The notes: a model not told the origin generated them from the sequence alone. DNA of 64,000 nt from Bacillus thuringiensis (GCF_022095615.2 NZ_CP155559.1:3407501-3471500); one strand, 5' to 3'; shown: positions 10,208 to 18,992, counted from the first letter of the stretch. Numbers and translations: made by a program.

Positions 10208-11111
10208 TATCTTTTCCCCCTGTTAATTCTAAAAATTGCTCTTCTAACGTTTTTCTTTCTTCATATACACGATACACTTGAATATTTTTCTCAAGCAATG
10301 TACGAATAACATTTGGGATTTCTTCATCTTTTACATTAATAAGTAGATCATTACCTTTTATTAAAACATCTTGTTCTAATATTTCTGCCGCTTTATTCGC
10401 ATCATCTACTCGTATACGAATTGTCTCCATCTCTTCGCTTTGATTATGCTGAATATTTTGCGTCGCCACATATTCTCCGTGCTGAATAATGATAACTCTG
10501 TCACACATTAATTCAACTTCTGAAAGTAAGTGACTAGATACAAGTACCGCTTTCCCTTGTTCATGTGCAATTTTCTTTATGTACATTCTCATTTCATGTA
10601 TTCCACTAGGGTCTAATCCATTCGTTGGTTCATCTAATATCAACACATCTGGATCATGAATAAGCGCCTGAGCAATTCCTAAACGTTGTCTCATGCCGAG
10701 TGAATATGCTTTTACTTTGCGATCGATTACTTGTCCCATCCCTAGCAATTTCACTACTTCATCGATACGTTCTTCTGTCACGTTACCATTCATGCGTCCA
10801 AAATATGTTAAATTCTCATAGCCGCTCAAAAACGGATAAAATTCCGGTGTCTCAATTACTGCTCCAATTTTCGAGGCAGTACTTTCAAATTGCTGTTTGA
10901 CAGATTGACCGTCAATCCAAACTTCGCCCTCTGTCATGCGAATCATGCCGACCATCATTCTCATTAAAGTCGTTTTTCCAGCACCATTTGGTCCGAGCAA
11001 ACCAACCACTTCACCTTTTTTAACTTCGAAACTAATATTTTCTACAAGTGTCTTTGAACCGATTCGCTTCGTTAACCGCTCAACTTTTACAATTGATTGT
11101 TCTTTTGTCAT
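10200..11111 (-). CDS. ABC transporter ATP-binding protein, BcrA/CcmA type
   Basis: A 303-residue single NBD. Walker A is GPNGAGKTT, Q-loop GAVIETPEFYPFLSG, signature YSLGMRQRLGIA, Walker B VLILDEPTNGLDP, and the H-loop SSHLL. The C-terminal ~80 residues form the extension typical of bacitracin-resistance-like (BcrA) ATPases. The frame is open upstream, but ATG 11111 (MTKEQSIVKVERL) follows a GGAAAGG site, and the earlier part would run through the upstream terminator. It pairs with the ABC-2 permease whose start it overlaps. Confidence 0.9.
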   Translation of the reverse strand: MTKEQSIVKVERLTKRIGSKTLVENISFEVKKGEVVGLLGPNGAGKTTLMRMMVGMIRMTEGEVWIDGQSVKQQFESTASKIGAVIETPEFYPFLSGYENLTYFGRMNGNVTEERIDEVVKLLGMGQVIDRKVKAYSLGMRQRLGIAQALIHDPDVLILDEPTNGLDPSGIHEMRMYIKKIAHEQGKAVLVSSHLLSEVELMCDRVIIIQHGEYVATQNIQHNQSEEMETIRIRVDDANKAAEILEQDVLIKGNDLLINVKDEEIPNVIRTLLEKNIQVYRVYEERKTLEEQFLELTGGKDIV

Positions 11112-11183
11112 TCTATACAACCTTTCCTTCCCATTCTTTGTCAGGTCTTTACACTGTAACATGATTATTTTTATGTGTAAAAT

Positions 11184-11215
11184 AGGAAAAGGCATGATTT
11201 CTCATGCCTTTTCCT
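11184..11215 (-). terminator. Terminator at the end of the truncated permease gene
   Basis: A 14-bp stem AGGAAAAGGCATGA with loop of 4, overlapping the stop codon of the 11202-11777 gene. It separates that gene from the ATPase gene behind it. The downstream T run is short (CTATTTT). Confidence 0.7.
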
Positions 11216-11777
11216 TGAAATGAAATGAATTTTTATCTTGTAAACTTTGAATAAATCGAAAACATTGCAACATCGATAATAGGAAGATAACAATCATAAT
11301 TATACTAACAACTACTATTGCATATATTGTAATCGGTGCACTATTTATCCCTTGTATTCCTGCTATTTTCATAAAGATAATCGTAAATAATTTCAAAAAT
11401 AACATCCCATTAACTAATCCAAAAACAAACGCTGCTCCATAAATAAATAATTGCTCCTGACATAATAAACATAGTACTTCATTTTTCTTCCTATTCTCTG
11501 TTACATAAGATTTCATTTCCTCTTTCCTCACTTGCAGAAGAGAAAACGTTATTTTATATGTAGTAAAAATACATATAAAAATGAATACAATAAACAGCGT
11601 GTAAAAACACATTTGAAATAAAAGTGTAGTCCCTAATTCCCCAATAGCTCCTTTATTAAACTGGAGCGATATCATAAAAAACAAAACCATAGTACTCATA
11701 GCAATCCACATAAATTGCTTCATCCTTTTGGCAGCAAATGTTCTTATATTTTTTCTCACTAACCGACATAAAGACAT
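11202..11777 (-). CDS. Short FtsX/BceB-like permease fragment
   Basis: 191 residues with four hydrophobic segments (~23-42, ~50-75, ~110-130, ~145-168). The order is: basic N-terminus LCRLVRKNIRTFAAKRMKQF, first helix, extracytoplasmic GELGTTLLFQM, second helix, and a cytoplasmic RKEEMKSYVTENRKKNEVLCLL stretch. This matches the first third of BceB/FtsX-like permeases, which are usually 620-660 residues. The large extracellular domain and last six helices are absent, and the gene ends cleanly at a terminator. So it is a truncated relic or a stand-alone short protein. No BceA-type partner lies directly next to it; the ATPase downstream pairs with its own ABC-2 permease. Low certainty on function. 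Confidence 0.55.
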   Translation of the reverse strand: MSLCRLVRKNIRTFAAKRMKQFMWIAMSTMVLFFMISLQFNKGAIGELGTTLLFQMCFYTLFIVFIFICIFTTYKITFSLLQVRKEEMKSYVTENRKKNEVLCLLCQEQLFIYGAAFVFGLVNGMLFLKLFTIIFMKIAGIQGINSAPITIYAIVVVSIIMIVIFLLSMLQCFRFIQSLQDKNSFHFKEKA

Positions 11778-11954
11778 ACTTTCTTTCCCCTACCTTACTT
11801 CATAACAAACTCATTCTATACTAATAGTATATGAAAATATGACATTCTTAACATCGCACTACAATCGGAGTTTTTTCTAAGTCTTTAGTCCTAGAAAACA
11901 AAATGGTAAAAAAAGAAAATTTGCAATATAATTGTAAAATAGGAGGGGTTTTGT

Positions 11955-12554
11955 ATGCGTATAAAGTTACTATCAACCTTGTTTTTACTATTTCTCACCA
12001 GTTGTAGCCCACTTAAAAACAATGAAGTTGCCATTGTTGAGCCATACAAATTAACAGAAGAGCAATCCTCTATTTTACAAATGACTCCTTTTCCAGAAGG
12101 CAACAGCATGTTTTATAACGTTACACTTAAAAATGAAAAAGATGAAATACATGCTACGATTGATTATTATCAAAATGGTAAAAAAACAAACGAAATTGTG
12201 AATATAGCTACCTCACATTTTCAAAAAAAGAAAGTAAAGCTTTCTTTTTTACCACCTCAATCCCAAATCGATAAAGATTTACAAATGCAAAATCATTGGT
12301 ATGTTAATATTGAAGGTAGTTCCATGCTCGCTCCTGAAGAAGCACCTCCAAGTATAAATAGCTCTGCAACTACTACTATTCAATCTTCTATAAATGTAAA
12401 ATACAATCAAAAAACGACTTTAGTGGCTATAATAAAAACAAATAAAGAAACCGTAAGAGTTCCAATGCTTGAGGAAAAAACCGCTATTGAACAACTATTA
12501 CAAGAAAATGAACATGTTTATCTCTTTAGTATAGAGCTAAAAAAAGAACACTAA
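11955..12554 (+). CDS. Predicted lipoprotein of unknown function
   Basis: 199 residues. It begins with a lipoprotein signal peptide, MRIKLLSTLFLLFLTSC, where the lipobox LTSC predicts lipidation of Cys17. The mature part has no family I recognise. It is Lys/Glu-rich and mostly beta/loop-like, with an STATTTIQSS-type linker in the middle. ATG follows AGGAGGGG at good spacing. It is a monocistronic gene ended by a long perfect terminator hairpin. Confidence 0.7.
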   Translation: MRIKLLSTLFLLFLTSCSPLKNNEVAIVEPYKLTEEQSSILQMTPFPEGNSMFYNVTLKNEKDEIHATIDYYQNGKKTNEIVNIATSHFQKKKVKLSFLPPQSQIDKDLQMQNHWYVNIEGSSMLAPEEAPPSINSSATTTIQSSINVKYNQKTTLVAIIKTNKETVRVPMLEEKTAIEQLLQENEHVYLFSIELKKEH

Positions 12555-12592
12555 AGCGGAAATGCAATATAATTGCATTTCCGCTTTAGTGT
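12548..12592. terminator. Very long terminator hairpin
   Basis: A perfect 21-bp stem with a 3-nt ATA loop, starting inside the last codons of the lipoprotein gene. A GTTTAATT tail follows on the + strand. It can serve both this gene and the convergent LysR gene. Confidence 0.85.
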
Positions 12593-12617
12593 TTAATTAG
12601 GTGTACTTTTAAATAAC

Positions 12618-13523
12618 TTAATTAATATCGTCCTCAACTTCTATTCTTTTCTTCTCTCTTGCAATTTTCAAAAACTCTAAAAGTTCTGGGTTAGTATTCA
12701 TTTTTTTGTAAGCCACTGACATTTCTGCAACGAAATTAGAATCACATAACTCTTTATATACGACCTCTGTTTTATACAATTTATTTGCCGATACAGGTAT
12801 TACCGTAATTCCAATTCCTGCCGCTACAAGTCCCATAACTGTTTGATATTCCGTTGCTTCTTGTACAATATGCGGACTAAAACCGACATCGCGGCAAAGC
12901 GATAAAATTGTATCATATAACGCTGGCCATACTGGTCTCGTAATAAATACGAACGGTTCATCCCTTAAATCTTCGATATGTATTTCGTCCTTTTCAGCAA
13001 GTGGATGCGCCTTCGGTAAACATAACGTACACGAAAGTTTTTGAATTGGTTCTAACTCAAGTAATTGCGTTGGAATTGGCGGACGTAAAAATCCAATATC
13101 AATTCGATTATCATGAAGTGCATGCACCTGATCCGGTGTTGACAATTCATGTAATGCAACAGACACTCTCGGAAATTTCTTTCTATACTCCCTGACGATT
13201 GACGGTAAAATATCATATATCGCCGCACCTACAAAACCAATTGAAAGTGATCCAACTTCTCCCCTTTGCGCACTTTGTGCGACTTCTACTGCTTTTTCAA
13301 TTTGTTCAAACGCTTTTTTTACTTCTTTTAAAAACATTTCTCCTGCTTCTGTTAATTCAACTTTTCTCTTTGTTCTTGAAAATAACATAACTCCCATTTC
13401 TTTTTCTAATTGCTGAATTTGTTGACTAAGCGGTGGTTGTGTCATTTGTAAACGAGCAGCTGCTCGTCCAAAGTGTAACTCCTCTGCCACTACAACAAAA
13501 TATTGCAAATGCCGTAATTCCAT
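12618..13523 (-). CDS. LysR-family regulator, probably of cidAB
   Basis: A 301-residue LysR-type transcription factor. The winged HTH is at residues ~1-60 (MELRHLQYFVVVAEE, RAAARLQMTQPPLSQQIQQL) and an effector-binding domain follows from ~90 to 295. ATG at 13523 is preferred over the in-frame GTG at 13541 because AAAAGGGTG then acts as the ribosome site. The gene is divergent from cidAB with a 152-bp shared control region. In Bacillus and Staphylococcus a LysR protein (CidR) in this position activates cidAB in response to acetate or overflow metabolism. The same role is inferred here from context. Confidence 0.85.
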   Translation of the reverse strand: MELRHLQYFVVVAEELHFGRAAARLQMTQPPLSQQIQQLEKEMGVMLFSRTKRKVELTEAGEMFLKEVKKAFEQIEKAVEVAQSAQRGEVGSLSIGFVGAAIYDILPSIVREYRKKFPRVSVALHELSTPDQVHALHDNRIDIGFLRPPIPTQLLELEPIQKLSCTLCLPKAHPLAEKDEIHIEDLRDEPFVFITRPVWPALYDTILSLCRDVGFSPHIVQEATEYQTVMGLVAAGIGITVIPVSANKLYKTEVVYKELCDSNFVAEMSVAYKKMNTNPELLEFLKIAREKKRIEVEDDIN

Positions 13524-13555
13524 TTTGGACACCCTTTTCACTTTCGATTAATACA

Positions 13556-13591
13556 TCTAATATATTAATAACATATAATTTATATATTAGA
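13556..13591. promoter_or_regulatory. Candidate LysR operator
   Basis: Ten-base inverted arms, TCTAATATAT and ATATATTAGA, separated by 16 bases. It is centred in the LysR/cidA divergent gap and touches the cidA -35 box. This is a typical place for a LysR activation site, although the spacer is longer than the usual T-N11-A core. Confidence 0.5.
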
Positions 13592-13616
13592 CAAATATTT
13601 CGAATGAACGTATAGT
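13588..13616 (+). promoter_or_regulatory. Probable cidA promoter
   Basis: TAGACA, 17 bp, TATAGT, ending 60 bp before cidA. The -35 overlaps the right arm of the inverted repeat, as expected for an activator-dependent promoter. Confidence 0.55.
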
Positions 13617-13675
13617 AGAAACTGTTAATTCTTTTTTACAATTTTTATGTAAAAAAAGAAAGAGGTGGTTACTGT

Positions 13676-14041
13676 ATGAAATGGTGGAAGTTAAGCGGAC
13701 AAATATTATTATTATTTTGTTTCGCTTGGACAGGTGAATGGATTGCAAAACAGGCACACCTCCCGGTTCCAGGAAGTATAATCGGTATTTTTCTATTATT
13801 AATCTCATTAAAATTTAACATAGTGAAAAAAGAATGGATACAAGACGGTGCAGACTTTTTATTAAAAGAACTTATTTTATTTTTCATCCCTTCTGCAGTC
13901 GCTGTCATTCGTTACAAAGATACATTATCACAATATGGAATCGATCTCATTTTAACTATCGTGATTAGTACACTTTGTGTCACTCTCGTAACAGGACTTT
14001 TAACAGAATTGCTACTAAAGCGGAAAGGATCCGTGCAATGA
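13676..14041 (+). CDS. cidA: CidA/LrgA family holin-like protein
   Basis: A 121-residue membrane protein with four hydrophobic segments and the family motif [14 protein letters not shown] at ~30-43. CidA/LrgA proteins are holin-like and are tied to murein hydrolase control, overflow metabolism and programmed lysis; direct metabolite-transport roles have also been proposed. ATG follows AAAGAAAGAGGTGG. The stop TGA overlaps the cidB start (ATGA), so the pair is translationally coupled. Confidence 0.9.
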   Translation: MKWWKLSGQILLLFCFAWTGEWIAKQAHLPVPGSIIGIFLLLISLKFNIVKKEWIQDGADFLLKELILFFIPSAVAVIRYKDTLSQYGIDLILTIVISTLCVTLVTGLLTELLLKRKGSVQ

Positions 14042-14715
14042 TCGGCTTTCTTTGTTTGCTATTAACACTATTCACATATTGGATATCGAAGAAAATGTAT
14101 CAACGCTGGAATTGGAGCTTACTTTCTCCTCTTCTAGTCTGCCCTATTATTTTAATTGCTTTATTGCTCGGACTAGACACACCTTATGAAACATATGAAA
14201 CAGGTGGTCAATGGTTAACAGAATTATTAAAGCCTGCAACAGTTGCTTTTGCATGGCCAATCTATAAATACTTTGATTTACTCAAGAAACATGGAATAGC
14301 TATCTTACTTAATGTCATTGTCGGTTCGTTTTTATCAGTTATTACTTCAGCACTACTAGCAAATTATTTTCAAATTGATTCATCGTTAGAACATAGTTTA
14401 GCGCCTCATATTGTAACGACACCAATTGCAATGGCCATTTCAGAAATGATTGGTGGTATGTCACAATTAACAGCTGTATTTGTTGTTTTAACTGCATTAA
14501 CAGGAGCATTGCTCGGTCCTTCTCTCATACGTATATGTCGTATTAAAACAGCGCTCGCAAAAGGCATTATGTTAGGCACGAGCGCAAATGGCACGGGTAC
14601 ATCAAAAGCATTTGAAATCGGTCCTGTAGAAGGAACAATCGCCAGTTTATCCATGCTTTTAACAGCAGGAGCTAGTTTAGTTATCGTTCCGCTTTTCTTA
14701 TCGTGGATACATTAA
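14038..14715 (+). CDS. cidB: CidB/LrgB family membrane protein
   Basis: A 225-residue polytopic protein of the LrgB family. Visible motifs are [21 protein letters not shown]-like [17 protein letters not shown], and [16 protein letters not shown] near the C-terminus. Start chosen: ATG 14038 in the ATGA overlap with cidA, with AAAGGA upstream; the longer frame is an out-of-context extension inside cidA. It works with CidA as a two-part membrane unit. A terminator follows directly. Confidence 0.9.
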   Translation: MIGFLCLLLTLFTYWISKKMYQRWNWSLLSPLLVCPIILIALLLGLDTPYETYETGGQWLTELLKPATVAFAWPIYKYFDLLKKHGIAILLNVIVGSFLSVITSALLANYFQIDSSLEHSLAPHIVTTPIAMAISEMIGGMSQLTAVFVVLTALTGALLGPSLIRICRIKTALAKGIMLGTSANGTGTSKAFEIGPVEGTIASLSMLLTAGASLVIVPLFLSWIH

Positions 14716-14742
14716 AAAGCAAGTGTTTAAATACTTGCTTTT
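14715..14742. terminator. Bidirectional terminator, cidB / NUDIX
   Basis: Stem AAAAGCAAGT with ACTTGCTTTT and a short AT loop. It overlaps the last bases of both convergent genes. Confidence 0.8.
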
Positions 14743-15140
14743 TTATTTATATATTGGCATATTAACTCGTAATCCTCCGGAAACGCTAATGATAATGTTT
14801 CAACTTCATGTATTCCTTTCCAAGCAATTTCATGTATTAACTCATCAGGATCTTGTATTTTCATATTACCGCCTACTTTTTCTACAAAGTAATAATGAAC
14901 ATACACGGGAATTCCATATGTAATACCTTCTTTTTCGTATATTTTATTTATAACTTCCACATTGTAGCCTGTTTCTTCCCAAACTTCTCGGATACAACAT
15001 TTTTCTAATGTTTCTCCTTTTTCAAGTCCTCCACTTGGGATAGACCACCTTTTTTCTTCTCCCTTTTGTCCTTGCAATACCATTAAGACTTCATTTCTTT
15101 CATTTACACATATAGCTGCTGCACCTATCCACCTATCCAT
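14727..15140 (-). CDS. NUDIX hydrolase
   Basis: A 137-residue protein with a complete NUDIX box at ~38-60: G, five residues, E (in GGLEKGETLEKCC), then REVWEETGY. That box binds Mg2+ and cleaves nucleoside diphosphate-linked compounds. The rest is a single small alpha/beta domain. The substrate is not deducible. Start ATG 15140 follows GGGGAGGG. Monocistronic. Confidence 0.9.
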   Translation of the reverse strand: MDRWIGAAAICVNERNEVLMVLQGQKGEEKRWSIPSGGLEKGETLEKCCIREVWEETGYNVEVINKIYEKEGITYGIPVYVHYYFVEKVGGNMKIQDPDELIHEIAWKGIHEVETLSLAFPEDYELICQYINKKASI

Positions 15141-15283
15141 TGTACATCCCTCCCCTACAAACCTTCGCCTTCTTTATTATTTTCTCCTTGAAAAAAAGAG
15201 GAAAAAAGTCAAACGATGACGAAATTTTACATCAACTTCATAGACAATCCCTTCTTAGAAATTAAAAATGGAAGGATGAAAAT

Positions 15284-15484
15284 ATGATTTCTAAATATGT
15301 TGTGGAATGTGTCTTTTGTGAAGAAAATCGAAAACCTCGTCAAGCTATCGTCACAGTTCCCGCCACTACTCAGCTACTAGCCATTGAAAAAGTGCGTATG
15401 GAATGTAAACGTCGTTTCGGAAAAGCTTTATTATTACAAACAGAAATTAAAGAAGAAATAGTTTTTGAACAAAAAGAAAGCTGA
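15284..15484 (+). CDS. Small protein of unknown function
   Basis: 66 residues, MISKYVVECVFCEENRKPRQ to the end, with ATG after GGAAGGATG and a strong terminator immediately after the stop; both support a real gene. CVFC (Cys9, Cys12) resembles half of a zinc site, but no second Cys pair exists beyond one Cys at ~41. Not recognised. Confidence 0.6.
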   Translation: MISKYVVECVFCEENRKPRQAIVTVPATTQLLAIEKVRMECKRRFGKALLLQTEIKEEIVFEQKES

Positions 15485-15504
15485 CCATAAATTGGTCAGC
15501 TTTC
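15476..15504 (+). terminator. Terminator of the 66-residue gene
   Basis: Stem GAAAGCTGACC / GGTCAGCTTTC with loop ATAAATT, overlapping the stop codon. Only a weak T run follows. Confidence 0.7.
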
Positions 15505-15799
15505 ATATCCGATCATATTTTCACATGAAGATTAGGGGCATCCTCTTTAAGGATCGGGATTTTTCCATTATGTACGTTCCATAATGGTCATCGAACAATA
15601 TATTTCTATGCAATTAAATATTGAATAGAATAGGGCAAAACTTGTTCGCATTTTTAGAAAAGGGATAGGGATATAATTCAAGTAGTACTTCGAATACTCG
15701 AACTTTACACTCATTATATTAAAGCAAATCCTTTTATATGGGAAATATGAATTACTTACATAATTCATTCGTAAAACATATTAGTTTGCTATATTATTT
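15505..15799. other. Intergenic stretch without a supported gene
   Basis: AT-rich. It contains a small hairpin, CCATTATG / CATAATGG at 15565-15587, without a T run. A 66-codon frame on the minus strand here has no ribosome site and poor composition, so I do not call it. Otherwise nothing recognised. Confidence 0.4.
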
Positions 15800-16555
15800 T
15801 CATTCTATCAATAACATACATCCCGCTAAAACTGGTGTCATAATCATTGAAACCTTCAAAAGCATACGTGGTGCATAATTTGTAAACTTCGCCCCGATAT
15901 ATGCTCCTAACATCGTCCCAATTAATACTTGCAATAACAATATATAATCTAAATACCCTTCTGAACTATATCCCAGCCCACCTCCAATCGCAATCGGTAA
16001 TATAACAAGCATTGTTGTTCCTACAGATTGCTGAATCGTTAATCCTAATAGAACCATTAATCCAAGTTGAATAAATGGTGCCGAACCAATCCCAAATGAA
16101 CCAGCCATAATTCCAGTGACTAATCCAAGACATATACATTTCATTATGTTTTCTTTCGAAAAATCTTTAATTTCTGCTAAAAGCAATTCTTCCCTATTTT
16201 GAAACTTAATTAATTTAATAAACATAAAAATTGCAGATAAAAATAACATCCCAGCTGTAAACCAATGAAGAAGATGCGGTGGTATAAGTGAACCAATTTT
16301 TGAACCGATATAAGAACCCAGTGCTCCACATCCACCAACAATCCCGCCTATAGTAAATACAACATTTCCTTCGCGATAATGACTTATACCCCCAGATAAT
16401 GTCGTAAATGCCATGGCAGTTAAAGACGTTGCAAGCGCAACATGAATAGGAATGTGGAATACTAAAGTGAGTATTGCGATAATAAAACCAGCTCCCCCTG
16501 CTCCAACAAACCCTAATAAAACCCCCATTACTAACATCGTTATAATAATTGCCAC
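15800..16555 (-). CDS. TauE/SafE-family permease (DUF81)
   Basis: A 251-residue membrane protein with about eight helices and the repeated glycine-rich family motifs GFVGAGGAGFI (residues ~15-25) and GIMAGSFGIGSAPFIQLG (second half). The TauE/SafE family exports sulfite or organosulfur anions, but substrates differ. GTG 16555 is chosen because CTGGAGGGAG precedes it, although ATGs occur up to 16618. It is preceded by the terminator of the small gene upstream, so it probably has its own promoter near 16560-16610. Confidence 0.75.
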   Translation of the reverse strand: MAIIITMLVMGVLLGFVGAGGAGFIIAILTLVFHIPIHVALATSLTAMAFTTLSGGISHYREGNVVFTIGGIVGGCGALGSYIGSKIGSLIPPHLLHWFTAGMLFLSAIFMFIKLIKFQNREELLLAEIKDFSKENIMKCICLGLVTGIMAGSFGIGSAPFIQLGLMVLLGLTIQQSVGTTMLVILPIAIGGGLGYSSEGYLDYILLLQVLIGTMLGAYIGAKFTNYAPRMLLKVSMIMTPVLAGCMLLIE

Positions 16556-16610
16556 AAACTCTCCCTCCAGTAATCCAATTATCCACCATATTCCTCCTTG
16601 CATACAAATA

Positions 16611-16635
16611 AAAAGCACCCTGGACGGATGCTTTT
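16611..16635 (-). terminator. Terminator of the 48-residue gene
   Basis: On the minus strand, GAAAAGCATCC, loop GTCCA, then GGGTGCTTTTT: an 11-bp stem with one G-T pair followed by T residues. Confidence 0.75.
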
Positions 16636-16663
16636 CGTACTTTTCAAAATTGATAATATGTAC

Positions 16664-16810
16664 TTAATCTTGATTAATCAAAATAATCGCAGGACCAGCG
16701 ACTACTACTCCAGCTACTTCTATCTTTTCAAATTCCTTTACTGTAATAGATATAACCCCTTCTCTTTCCATCAGCTCTTTACTCAGGACATCAGTCGGTA
16801 TAGCTTTCAC
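16664..16810 (-). CDS. 48-residue BC1881-like small protein
   Basis: A short gene easily missed. GTG at 16810 lies 6 bases after GAGGAGGT, an excellent site. The 48-residue product starts MKAIPTDVLSKELMEREGV, then ISITVKEFEKIEV, and ends in a GPAIILINQD-type segment. The IPT...EL..REGV and GPA.I... pattern resembles the BC1881 family of small proteins often found in Bacillus phages and plasmids; that assignment is from memory of the pattern. A terminator follows 29 bases after the stop, so this is a complete transcription unit. Function unknown. Confidence 0.65.
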   Translation of the reverse strand: MKAIPTDVLSKELMEREGVISITVKEFEKIEVAGVVVAGPAIILINQD

Positions 16811-17017
16811 CGTCTTACCTCCTCTTCATTTATACAATATGATAAAGTGAAAGTTTAATCAGTAGAGGTTTGGTCCACTCCACACGGATTATAATCGGGC
16901 TTCCCGTTTATGCACGATAAAAAACACCCCAATGCATCTATATATATGTATCACCTCCGCTTTCATTCCTTATTCCCCTCAAAACCATTCTCTCCCTTCC
17001 GTAACGTATTGAAAAAT

Positions 17018-17048
17018 AAAAAAGCACTCGCAAAAGCGAATGCTTTTT
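17018..17048 (-). terminator. Terminator of the SLH amidase gene
   Basis: AAAAAGCAnTCGC, loop AAAA, GCGAnTGCTTTTT: a 13-bp stem with one mismatch, directly after the stop codon on the minus strand. Confidence 0.8.
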
Positions 17049-17050
17049 CA

Positions 17051-18781
17051 TTATTTACTTTCAATTACTTTTAACATTCTATTAATAAATGCTGCTGATT
17101 CTCCACGCGTTGCAGAACCTTTCGGCATAAATTCATTATTTTCATTTCCTTTTACAATACCTAATCCATAAACACGTTGTACAGCTTGTTTATCATATGC
17201 TAAATCTTGATCCGAGAATGGTAATGGAACTAAGTTACCTTTAATTTTTTTATATTGCAGTGCACGGTCAATCATGATAACAGCTTCATCTCGTTTAATC
17301 GTATCATTTGGAGCAAATGTCCCATTTCCTCTACCACTTATTATTCCGGCACTTGCTGCACGATTAATACCATCTATTAGTGATGGATGTGCTGTATTTA
17401 AATCATTAAAATTCGATGACCCTTCAGGTAACTGCAATGATCTTGAAATTAAATTCGCAAATTCACCACGTGTTACAAGACGCTCTGGCCAATAAGAACC
17501 TTTCCCATCCCCAACCATAATACCACGTTTATCTAATTCACGAATGTCTGCTTCGTACCAACCACCCGTTATATCATCTTTATGGTTCGCATCATAATAA
17601 ACTTTTGTTCCTTGTAAGAATGGTTCCCACGCATTGTTTTTAATCATAATGGCTGGACAATTTTTACCACTCCAAAATTGATGCTTCTTCACATTTTCTA
17701 AAGGAATATGTAATTCCCCCATTAAATAAGCTGCTAGTTTACGAGCATTTTCAACAGCTTTATTATAATCACCATCTTCATTTACAGCAATTTCAATCGC
17801 AATGGATTCTCGATTTCCAGTTCCTTCTGCTCCATCTCCAGCATGCCAAGCATTTTCATTAAGTGGTAGATGCTGATAAATCTCTTTATCGTCTACCGTA
17901 AAGTGCCAAGACGCTGAACGATCTTCCGTTCCCGTTGCTTGGTTATATAAATATATTGCATGGTTTCTAGCATTTGCCCCAACACTGTAATTATCCGTCT
18001 CATGAATCGTAATATACTTTGGCTTCATCGCATAACCTGGACGAATATTTTCATTTCCTTTTGGTACAATCATTTCTTTTAAAGTTACACCATAAATATT
18101 CGTTGTTTTCTCTTCTGTTGGTGCGGCATACATAACTGCGGCACGTTTTGTACGTGTTGGTGTTATATCTTGAATAAGTGAAGCCTTTGTTCCTTCAAAT
18201 TTTGCTGAAGGTGAATAAATCCATTTTATCTCATTATTTACTTTTACTTGGAACCATTCTCCCGCCTGTCCAATTGCTTGGATAGTTTGTGGCTCCAGTA
18301 CATTTTCTTCTTTGTATGAAGCAAATGGTTTAGAATATGTAGCGGTTTCTTCATTAACTACTAACTTTTCACTTAATAACGAGTGAATTTCTTTAACCTC
18401 TACATTCCCCTCACTATTTTGTATCCACCCAGTTCCAGATGAAGTTCGAACATAGTAAGCGTTTCCTTTTCTTTTCTCAGCTTTTACGACTTGATTCGAA
18501 ATACGAACCCCGATCTCTTTTTGAAAATTACTAGAATCATATAAAGGTACTTCTTTAACTATATGTACAAGAAACTCACCTTGCACTTCATTTCTTACTC
18601 CTTTATCTTCTCCTCGACCATCTTCATCTTTCATATGGTTTTCAATACTTTTTAAAGCTTGTTCATCAGGTGAAAATGTAACAGTTTTTTCAAGTTCGTT
18701 AGCATAGGAATAATTTGGAATCGTTACCATACTTAATACAATTGATGCAGCTAGAACATTATAAAATCTTTTTTTCATCAT
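17051..18781 (-). CDS. SLH-anchored N-acetylmuramoyl-L-alanine amidase
   Basis: A 576-residue secreted cell-wall hydrolase. The signal peptide is MKKRFYNVLAASIVL plus following residues, with cleavage near YSYA. Two SH3b-like stretches follow (~70-135 and ~140-195). The amidase_2 domain is at ~250-390, with zinc ligands His260 (ITIHETDN), His367 (KKHQFW) and Cys375 (GKNCP). Three SLH repeats (~405-576: GWYEADIREL, LIDGINRAASAGI, KQAVQRVYGLGI) bind pyruvylated secondary wall polysaccharide. It therefore cuts the stem-peptide amide bond while held in the S-layer zone. The start is decided by the signal peptide. Its Shine-Dalgarno lies about 38 bases upstream across a hairpin (see the separate entry). 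Confidence 0.9.
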   Translation of the reverse strand: MMKKRFYNVLAASIVLSMVTIPNYSYANELEKTVTFSPDEQALKSIENHMKDEDGRGEDKGVRNEVQGEFLVHIVKEVPLYDSSNFQKEIGVRISNQVVKAEKRKGNAYYVRTSSGTGWIQNSEGNVEVKEIHSLLSEKLVVNEETATYSKPFASYKEENVLEPQTIQAIGQAGEWFQVKVNNEIKWIYSPSAKFEGTKASLIQDITPTRTKRAAVMYAAPTEEKTTNIYGVTLKEMIVPKGNENIRPGYAMKPKYITIHETDNYSVGANARNHAIYLYNQATGTEDRSASWHFTVDDKEIYQHLPLNENAWHAGDGAEGTGNRESIAIEIAVNEDGDYNKAVENARKLAAYLMGELHIPLENVKKHQFWSGKNCPAIMIKNNAWEPFLQGTKVYYDANHKDDITGGWYEADIRELDKRGIMVGDGKGSYWPERLVTRGEFANLISRSLQLPEGSSNFNDLNTAHPSLIDGINRAASAGIISGRGNGTFAPNDTIKRDEAVIMIDRALQYKKIKGNLVPLPFSDQDLAYDKQAVQRVYGLGIVKGNENNEFMPKGSATRGESAAFINRMLKVIESK

Positions 18782-18829
18782 AATACTTAACACGTCATAA
18801 TTAAATTCGTGTTAAATTCTCCCTCCTCA
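18782..18829 (-). promoter_or_regulatory. Ribosome site separated from start by a hairpin
   Basis: On the minus strand a strong GAGGAGGGAGA (18829-18819) is followed by an 8-bp hairpin, TTAACACG / CGTGTTAA (18815-18787, 13-nt loop), then GTATT and ATG at 18781. Linear spacing is far too long. Folding the hairpin leaves about 8 bases between SD and ATG. Confidence 0.55.
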
Positions 18830-18955
18830 ACCAAAATATATGTTATCTAGTAAACTATTAAACTACATAACCATTTACAATATAACAGACTCATTCCGAT
18901 CCGTATAGATAGGAATGACTACTATTTGCCTATATTTACTATATTGGAATATAAA

Positions 18956-18982
18956 AAAGAAGCTATAATATATAGCTTCTTT
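18956..18982 (-). terminator. Terminator of the BamE-like gene
   Basis: Stem AAAGAAGCTATA / TATAGCTTCTTT with loop ATA, just after the stop of the 18993-19559 gene. Confidence 0.8.
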
Positions 18983-18992
18983 CTACGTTTCG

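Noticed and set aside
15568..15768. 66-codon frame on the minus strand
   Set aside because: No ribosome site, unusual composition and no family resemblance; probably chance.
16811..17017. Nine-codon frame after GGAGGTGAT on the minus strand
   Set aside because: Spacing to ATG is too long and the product too short; may be chance or a leader, not supportable.
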